A stretch of DNA of 34,843 bases, from positions 1-34,843 of the forward strand of contig CALJCO010000010.1 in the NCBI GenBank assembly GCA_938023905.1, given 5' to 3'. The notes below the pieces were generated by a model that was not told the origin of the DNA, did not search any database, and saw only the letters and a program-made list of their open reading frames with translations. The first letter of the stretch is position 1; each line of letters starts with the position of its first letter. This DNA comes from an uncultured Collinsella sp. (lineage in GTDB: Bacteria; Actinomycetota; Coriobacteriia; Coriobacteriales; Coriobacteriaceae). Made by a program: the position numbers and the translations under genes. This document shows, one piece after another, positions 30,781 through 34,843 of the stretch.

Positions 30781-30870
30781 AGTCTTTTTGGGACGGGGCT
30801 TTTTTAGCTACTTTCGCCGCCCTGCCTGCGCACCCTCAAAGTAGTCAAAAAGCCCCGTCCCAAAAAGACT
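30781..30870. repeat. Palindromic repeat R3, copy 2, terminator position
   Basis: AGTCTTTTTGGGACGGGGCT.. (30781-30814) pairs with 30838-30870, near-perfect over about 33 bp with a 23-base loop. It shares the arms and the inner CTACTTTCGCC with copy 1 at 3983-4062. It lies 17 bases after the LysR stop. Confidence 0.78.
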
Positions 30871-30878
30871 AACAAAAC

Positions 30879-30906
30879 GAGGCCCTGGCCAAACGGCCAG
30901 GGCCTC
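30879..30906 (-). terminator. Intrinsic terminator of the glycosyltransferase gene
   Basis: GAGGCCCTGGCC, AAAC, GGCCAGGGCCTC is a perfect 12-bp stem. Read leftwards it runs into GTTTTGTT. It ends the leftward transcript coming from 32369. Confidence 0.8.
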
Positions 30907-30939
30907 ACTAACTTTTATTCCGTTCTAAACGACGGGCTG

Positions 30940-30992
30940 ACTGCGCGCAGGAGGGTGCCCCGGGGCGGCGGGGTATTTCCTCCGCGCGCAGT
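30940..30992. other. GC-rich structured element downstream of the glycosyltransferase
   Basis: ACTGCGCGCAGGAGG (30940-30954) pairs with CCTCCGCGCGCAGT (30979-30992) with one bulge, and the loop contains CCCCGGGGCGGCGGGG. It lies in the 3' region of the leftward glycosyltransferase transcript, upstream of its terminator. Function unknown. Confidence 0.45.
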
Positions 30993-31067
30993 TTCGCAGC
31001 GAAGCGAGAATGTTTGAGCATGGGATGATATATAGGGGCCTCCCGCAGGTAAGCGGACATAAAGACG

Positions 31068-32369
31068 CTAGCGGATATGCGCGGGTTTTCCGCCCCAGTA
31101 GAAGCGGCAAAAGGCTCTTTTGCGCTTTTGGGGCTTGCCTACAAGTTCCATGGTTGCGATGGCGATATCCTCGGCTGCGCGTGGTCGGCGCAGTACTTCG
31201 CCATTGATGAGCAGTGCCTTGAGCGACTCCGGATGATCGTGGAGATGGCGCAACGTCACGATGAGTTCGCGTGCGGTGGTGACATGCATGCTGGCGCCCA
31301 TGCCGGTGAGCATGGTGGTGTTGGCCTTTTCCTGGCCATAGGACTTTCCTAGCAGAATCATCGGCAGGTGTGCGCACAGGCATTCGGTAACGGTGAGTCC
31401 GCCCGATTTGAGAATTGCCAGGTCGCAGCCGTGCATGAGCGCTGCCATGTCATCGACATAGTCAAGAACCGTGACGTTCTCGAGTTTCATGGCATCGAAG
31501 AGCGTTTTGAGGCGAGTGGCATATTCGGCATCCTTGCCCGGCAAAAAGACAAAGTGCATGTCCTCGAAACTGCGCAGGAAGGGGAGGGTGCGGTCCATCT
31601 CCGCGCGAAAGCGAACGTACGGTTGAGGCAAACTGGCGCCGGCCATTACCAGCACAATGGTCTTGCCGGTGGGGAGATTGAACTTCTCAAGTTCTTCCTC
31701 GCGATTGTAGCCCGTATCAAACCCAGCGCGAATGGGGATGCCCGTAATGCGGATCTTGGCCTCGGGAACCTTACGGGGGCGAAGTGTCTCGGCCATAAAC
31801 TCGTTTGCCACGCAGAAGAGGTCGGTGTCCTTATGGGGCCACCAACCCTCGACCTCGTAATCGGTCGGCACGCAAATGACGGGATAGTCGATGCCCGTAA
31901 TGACGCGCGCACCAACGGCAACGTTGGCTGCCGTGATATGCGTGGCTATCACGGCAATGGGCCTGCGAGTCCGAACGTATTCGTTAAATGCGGGGAACAT
32001 GATGCGCGACCATGCCGTGCCACCGCCCCAAAGCAGGTGTCCGGTAAGGGTATAACGCCAGGTCAAGTCATAAATTGGGCGCGTGGCGCCGGTAAACGAA
32101 GCGGCCGTTTTGTTGCCGTCGAATTTTATGCGTCCAAAATCAAGGATATCGAGCACGTCAATCTCAACATCTTCGGGGATGCTATTGGTGCCGCGGATGA
32201 GGTCGAATGCCTGCGCAATCGCATTTGCGGCGGCCTTGTGGCCCGAGCCGACCGAGGCGTGCACGATGGTCACGAGAGGTTTTTGTTGAGCCAAGAGCGT
32301 GGTTTGCTCCGATTGGGGAGTGCTGTGCGTGGGCAGGGGAGCGTCATTGCTCGTCTGCGTTTGATCCAT
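31068..32369 (-). CDS. MGDG-synthase-type glycosyltransferase (diacylglycerol glycosyltransferase family)
   Basis: The 433-residue product is a GT-B fold family 28 enzyme. After a polar N-terminus of about 30 residues, TIVHASVGSGHKAAANAIAQAF marks the MGDG_synth N-domain, with VPTDYEVEGWWPHKDTDLFCVANE further on. The C-domain has MAGASLPQPYVRF and the UDP-sugar-binding SGGLTVTECLCAHLPMIL motif (about 335-352). Relatives (UgtP, MGDG synthases) add sugars to diacylglycerol to make membrane glycolipids, which can anchor lipoteichoic acids. The LtaS-like gene at 10644-12944 could use such an anchor. ATG 32369 has GGGGAG upstream; the frame opens at 32426. It is divergent from trxB. Confidence 0.88.
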   Translation of the reverse strand: MDQTQTSNDAPLPTHSTPQSEQTTLLAQQKPLVTIVHASVGSGHKAAANAIAQAFDLIRGTNSIPEDVEIDVLDILDFGRIKFDGNKTAASFTGATRPIYDLTWRYTLTGHLLWGGGTAWSRIMFPAFNEYVRTRRPIAVIATHITAANVAVGARVITGIDYPVICVPTDYEVEGWWPHKDTDLFCVANEFMAETLRPRKVPEAKIRITGIPIRAGFDTGYNREEELEKFNLPTGKTIVLVMAGASLPQPYVRFRAEMDRTLPFLRSFEDMHFVFLPGKDAEYATRLKTLFDAMKLENVTVLDYVDDMAALMHGCDLAILKSGGLTVTECLCAHLPMILLGKSYGQEKANTTMLTGMGASMHVTTARELIVTLRHLHDHPESLKALLINGEVLRRPRAAEDIAIATMELVGKPQKRKRAFCRFYWGGKPAHIR

Positions 32370-32486
32370 CGATAACTCCCCTTCATCTTTGTTTCGCAAG
32401 GAATCATTGTAGTGCATGAGTGTCACGTTCGTCTAAATTTGGGTAAGAGCGCAAAGAACGTCAATGTTTCGACGAGAGGACATTCC

Positions 32487-33425
32487 ATGACTACCGATCA
32501 GCCGATTGATGTTGCGATTATCGGTGGCGGCCCTGCGGGCTATGCTGCAGCCATTTACGCGGCGCGTGCCAACCTAACGACGACCGTGATAGAGCAAGGC
32601 ATGTCGGGAGGACAGATCGCCACAACCAATGAGGTCGAGAATTATCCGGGCATTCCGCTCTTGAGCGGTGCCGAGCTTGGCGAGCGTTTTCAGCAACATG
32701 CAGAGGGCCTGGGAGCGCAGGTTACGTGGAGCATGGCGACGGGCATCGAGTACGATGCCGATACAGCGCTGTTTACGGTGCATCACGATACGGGCGATAC
32801 GCTGGCCTCGAGCGTTATCGCTTGCATGGGTGCCACGCCGCGATTTGCTGGTTTTGTTGGCGAGGATACGTATCGCGGTCGTGGCGTTTCGTACTGCGCG
32901 ACATGCGACGGCATGTTCTTTCGTGGTAAGCAGGTCTTTGTCATCGGCGGCGGCAATGCTGCCTGCGAGGAAGCCCTGTTCTTGTCAGAAATTGCCAGCA
33001 GCGTGACCATCGTCTTGCGCCGCGATCAGTTCCGTGCCCCCGATGGCGTGGTTCAAAAGGTGCTCGCAAAAGATAATATTTCAGTTAGGTACCAAACTAG
33101 TATTGTGGAACTATCGGGCGAGGCCATGCCGACGACTATCACATTTAAGGACAACGCCACCGGTGAAACCTATTCCGAGTCCTTCGATCCTGGTTCGTTT
33201 GGTATCTTTGTCTTTGCTGGCACGCAGCCCCATACCGAGCTTGTAGAACATCTGGCGGATCTGGCGCCCGACGGCGGCATTGTGACCGACGAATCAATGG
33301 TCACCCGCACGCCTGGCTTATTTGCTGCCGGCGATATCCGTTCTAAGCGATTACGCCAAGTTGTGACCGCCGTTTCGGACGGAGCCATAGCAGCTACCAG
33401 CGCATACGCTTTCCTACGCGGATAA
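32487..33425 (+). CDS. trxB: Thioredoxin reductase
   Basis: The 312-residue protein has the standard TrxB layout: an FAD-binding GGGPAG loop (13-18), ATTNEVENYPG (46-55), the redox pair C137-A-T-C140, an NADPH loop GGGNAA (usually GGGDSA), the LRRDQFRA motif that contacts NADPH phosphate (HRRDxFRA in most), and the C-terminal GLFAAGDIRSKRLRQVVTAVSDGAIAA. It reduces thioredoxin with NADPH in the cytoplasm. No thioredoxin gene is adjacent. ATG 32487 has GAGAGGA 7 bases upstream. The substitution of H by L in the RRD motif is mild and should be noted for cofactor preference. Confidence 0.94.
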   Translation: MTTDQPIDVAIIGGGPAGYAAAIYAARANLTTTVIEQGMSGGQIATTNEVENYPGIPLLSGAELGERFQQHAEGLGAQVTWSMATGIEYDADTALFTVHHDTGDTLASSVIACMGATPRFAGFVGEDTYRGRGVSYCATCDGMFFRGKQVFVIGGGNAACEEALFLSEIASSVTIVLRRDQFRAPDGVVQKVLAKDNISVRYQTSIVELSGEAMPTTITFKDNATGETYSESFDPGSFGIFVFAGTQPHTELVEHLADLAPDGGIVTDESMVTRTPGLFAAGDIRSKRLRQVVTAVSDGAIAATSAYAFLRG

Positions 33426-33465
33426 GTACGATAATATATCTTATGTAAGGTTGCTATCTTTACAC

Positions 33466-33507
33466 AAAGTGGTTGGACGGTGCATCAATGTGCTGTCCAA
33501 CCACTTT
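33466..33507 (+). terminator. Terminator of trxB
   Basis: AAAGTGGTTGGAC (33466-33478) pairs with GTCCAACCACTTT (33495-33507) around a 16-base loop. The T-run (TTTTACTT) is modest. Confidence 0.7.
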
Positions 33508-33579
33508 TACTTGGCGACTATGTGTTATGCAAAACTAGATAACCTAGAATACAATATAGAAAACGAACGGAGGCCTCTT

Positions 33580-34191
33580 ATGAACCACGTTAAACATGTT
33601 ATCCCGATGTCCGATACGTCGGTCAGCATTAAGCCTGAGGATATTCAGCCGACGGTTCTGCCGGATGCATTTATTCAGTCCGATATGGTGGGTAAACTCA
33701 ACGCGTTGAGCCTGCCACGCTATGACCAGCTGCCCAACGTAACGCTCTATCGCGATCAGGTTATTGAATATGTTGCACTGTGGATGGAGCCGCTTTCGAT
33801 TTGCGTAGAGCAGCCCGTTATTACGCCATCGATGATCAATAACTACGTGAAGGTCGGCCTCGTTCCTGCTCCAGTTAAAAAGCAGTATGGCCGTGAGCAG
33901 ATTGCGCGTCTCATCGCCATTTGTATCTTTAAGCAGGTGCTGCCCATCGCTGCGGTTCAGGCACTCTTTAATATTCAGCGCTTGAGCTACGACGCTCCGA
34001 CGGCTTTCGATTATGTTGTCGATCAGCTCGAGGCATCGATTCGTGCGGCGTTTTCTGTTGAGCAGACTCCCGTGCCCGATACCGCACATCAGGTTACGCG
34101 CGAATCGCTGCTCGTGCGCAGTGCGGTATCGTCCTTCGTTTCGAAGGCGTATCTGATGAGCTATCTCAAGTTCAATGGGTTTAATAGCTAA
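33580..34191 (+). CDS. DUF1836 domain-containing protein
   Basis: The 203-residue product matches DUF1836: LPRYDQLPNVTLYRDQVIEYVALWM (residues about 45-69) and ITPSMINNYVKVGLVPAPVKKQYGREQIARLIAICIFKQVLPI (about 79-121). The latter resembles a MerR-like helix-turn-helix, so DNA binding is likely. CGGAGG lies 7 bases before the ATG; the frame stays open to 33451 across the trxB terminator, which rules the longer start out. TACAAT at 33550-33555 is a candidate -10. The base composition is somewhat AT-richer than in neighbouring genes. Family function is not established; targets are unknown. Confidence 0.85.
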   Translation: MNHVKHVIPMSDTSVSIKPEDIQPTVLPDAFIQSDMVGKLNALSLPRYDQLPNVTLYRDQVIEYVALWMEPLSICVEQPVITPSMINNYVKVGLVPAPVKKQYGREQIARLIAICIFKQVLPIAAVQALFNIQRLSYDAPTAFDYVVDQLEASIRAAFSVEQTPVPDTAHQVTRESLLVRSAVSSFVSKAYLMSYLKFNGFNS

Positions 34192-34203
34192 CCGAGGTAT
34201 AAG

Positions 34204-34244
34204 ACGGGCGGGATAAAGAGCCAATGGCTCCTTATCCCGCCCGT
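34204..34244. terminator. Bidirectional terminator between DUF1836 and DegV genes
   Basis: ACGGGCGGGATAAAGAGCC (34204-34222) pairs with GGCTCCTTATCCCGCCCGT (34226-34244) with one mismatch and a 3-base loop. It lies between convergent genes and is followed by ACGTTTG on the plus strand. Confidence 0.75.
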
Positions 34245-34263
34245 ACGTTTGTCTAGTTGGATT

Positions 34264-34843
34264 TTATCGGCCCGACGCCACGCCCATACCGTAGCCGATA
34301 ATGAGGCCGTGCATCTCGGCATAGTATGAATCTAGCCCGTTACAGGGCATGATAATCGTCTTGGAGCCGGGCCAATGCTCCACAATGCGGCTGGCAAGCG
34401 CCTGAGCGCCCGCCTCATTCTCGACATGGTCGATAACGACCTCGCCGCCGGTAAAGCCTTCGGCCTCCATGGTGTCGACAATCTTGGTGAGCATCTTCTT
34501 TTCGCCGCGGGTGTGCCCAACGAGTTCAATTTTGCCCGCTTCGCTCGCCGTGCCCAAAATGCGGATATTGAGCTTGTTAGCAATAACGCCGGCCGCCTTA
34601 GGGATACGTCCGGCCTTCGCAAGGTTTTCGTAATTGCACAAACTAAAGAGGATCTTGCTCTGCTGCTCCAAGCTATCGAAGTAGGCGCAGGCGCCCTCAA
34701 AGGAGGTATCCGGGTTGCTTGCAAGATAGCGGTCGAACAGCAGGAAGATCAGGTCCATTTTGCCGCCGGCTCCGCGTGAATTGACCAGATGAATCTGTCG
34801 GTCCGGCTCTTCGGCAAGCACCATGTCACGTGCGGTGGCCGCG
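34264..34843 (-). CDS. DegV family protein, C-terminal part (cut by window edge)
   Basis: The reading frame is open to the last base of the window, so the N-terminus lies outside; 193 residues are visible. They match the DegV C-domain: QIHLVNSRGAGGKMDLIFLL (about 20-40 of the visible part), LEQQSKILFSLCNYENLAKAGRI, ANKLNIRILGTASEAGKIELVGHTRGEKKMLTKIVDTME and the final HGLIIGYGMGVASGR. DegV proteins (FakB) bind fatty acids and present them to the kinase FakA for phosphorylation. Whether this one acts with FakA cannot be seen. The ATG at 34824 is internal, not the start. Confidence 0.9.
   Translation of the reverse strand, partial: AATARDMVLAEEPDRQIHLVNSRGAGGKMDLIFLLFDRYLASNPDTSFEGACAYFDSLEQQSKILFSLCNYENLAKAGRIPKAAGVIANKLNIRILGTASEAGKIELVGHTRGEKKMLTKIVDTMEAEGFTGGEVVIDHVENEAGAQALASRIVEHWPGSKTIIMPCNGLDSYYAEMHGLIIGYGMGVASGR

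Noticed and set aside
30925..31383. 152-residue minus-strand ORF after the glycosyltransferase
   Set aside because: It overlaps the glycosyltransferase end in another frame and the GC-rich structured element; composition is Arg/His/Pro-rich without domains.

Overview
The window is GC-rich chromosomal DNA of a Gram-positive actinobacterium. The gene content best fits the class Coriobacteriia, probably Collinsella or a close relative. Evidence for this: a LAXTG-type sortase anchor, a small (4S-like) SRP RNA, a DUF1836 protein, a DegV protein, an LtaS-like sulfatase, and strong GGAGG-type ribosome binding sites throughout. The genus is inferred from gene content and style, not from a database match. 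I see no prophage, transposase, CRISPR array or rRNA.

Layout. 1-391: a repeat with inverted ends and the lemA terminator. 392-1739: lemA and a divergent TetR-type regulator. 1743-4230: tRNA-Ser(UGA), then a single ORF that fuses tRNA adenosine deaminase (TadA) to glycerate kinase, then three different intergenic repeats in tandem, then the SRP RNA gene ffs. This keeps the tRNA-Ser/tadA/ffs order known from Gram-positives, but without dnaX. 4566-5579: a secreted coiled-coil protein with a LAXTG anchor. 5789-9523: a two-gene heterodimeric ABC exporter. 9645-10202: a flavodoxin-like protein. 10644-12944: an LtaS-like membrane sulfatase. 13159-14031: a nitroreductase.

14191-18931 looks like a potassium module: a Kup transporter, a 64-residue single-TM protein, and a KdpD-like kinase lacking the KdpD N-terminal domains with a KdpE-like regulator. 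No kdpFABC is present. 19025-21592: an RlmK/RlmL-type 23S rRNA methyltransferase whose RlmL half has lost its catalytic motifs. Then a HAD phosphatase, a transaldolase-family protein and Tex. 26342-30764: a three-gene leftward cluster (Gfo/Idh/MocA oxidoreductase, MFS carrier, SDR dehydrogenase) divergent from a LysR regulator, probably uptake and oxidation of an unknown small substrate. 31068-34843: an MGDG-synthase-type glycosyltransferase divergent from thioredoxin reductase, a DUF1836 protein, and the C-terminal part of a DegV protein cut by the window edge.

The most unusual genes are the TadA-glycerate kinase fusion, the RlmKL with a degenerate RlmL half, and the Kup/small-TM/short-KdpD/KdpE block. 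The most unusual non-coding content is a dense set of structured intergenic repeats. At least five families occur two or more times within this one window, several are up to about 210 bp with long inverted ends, and some double as terminators. Most of the longer non-coding gaps are filled by them.
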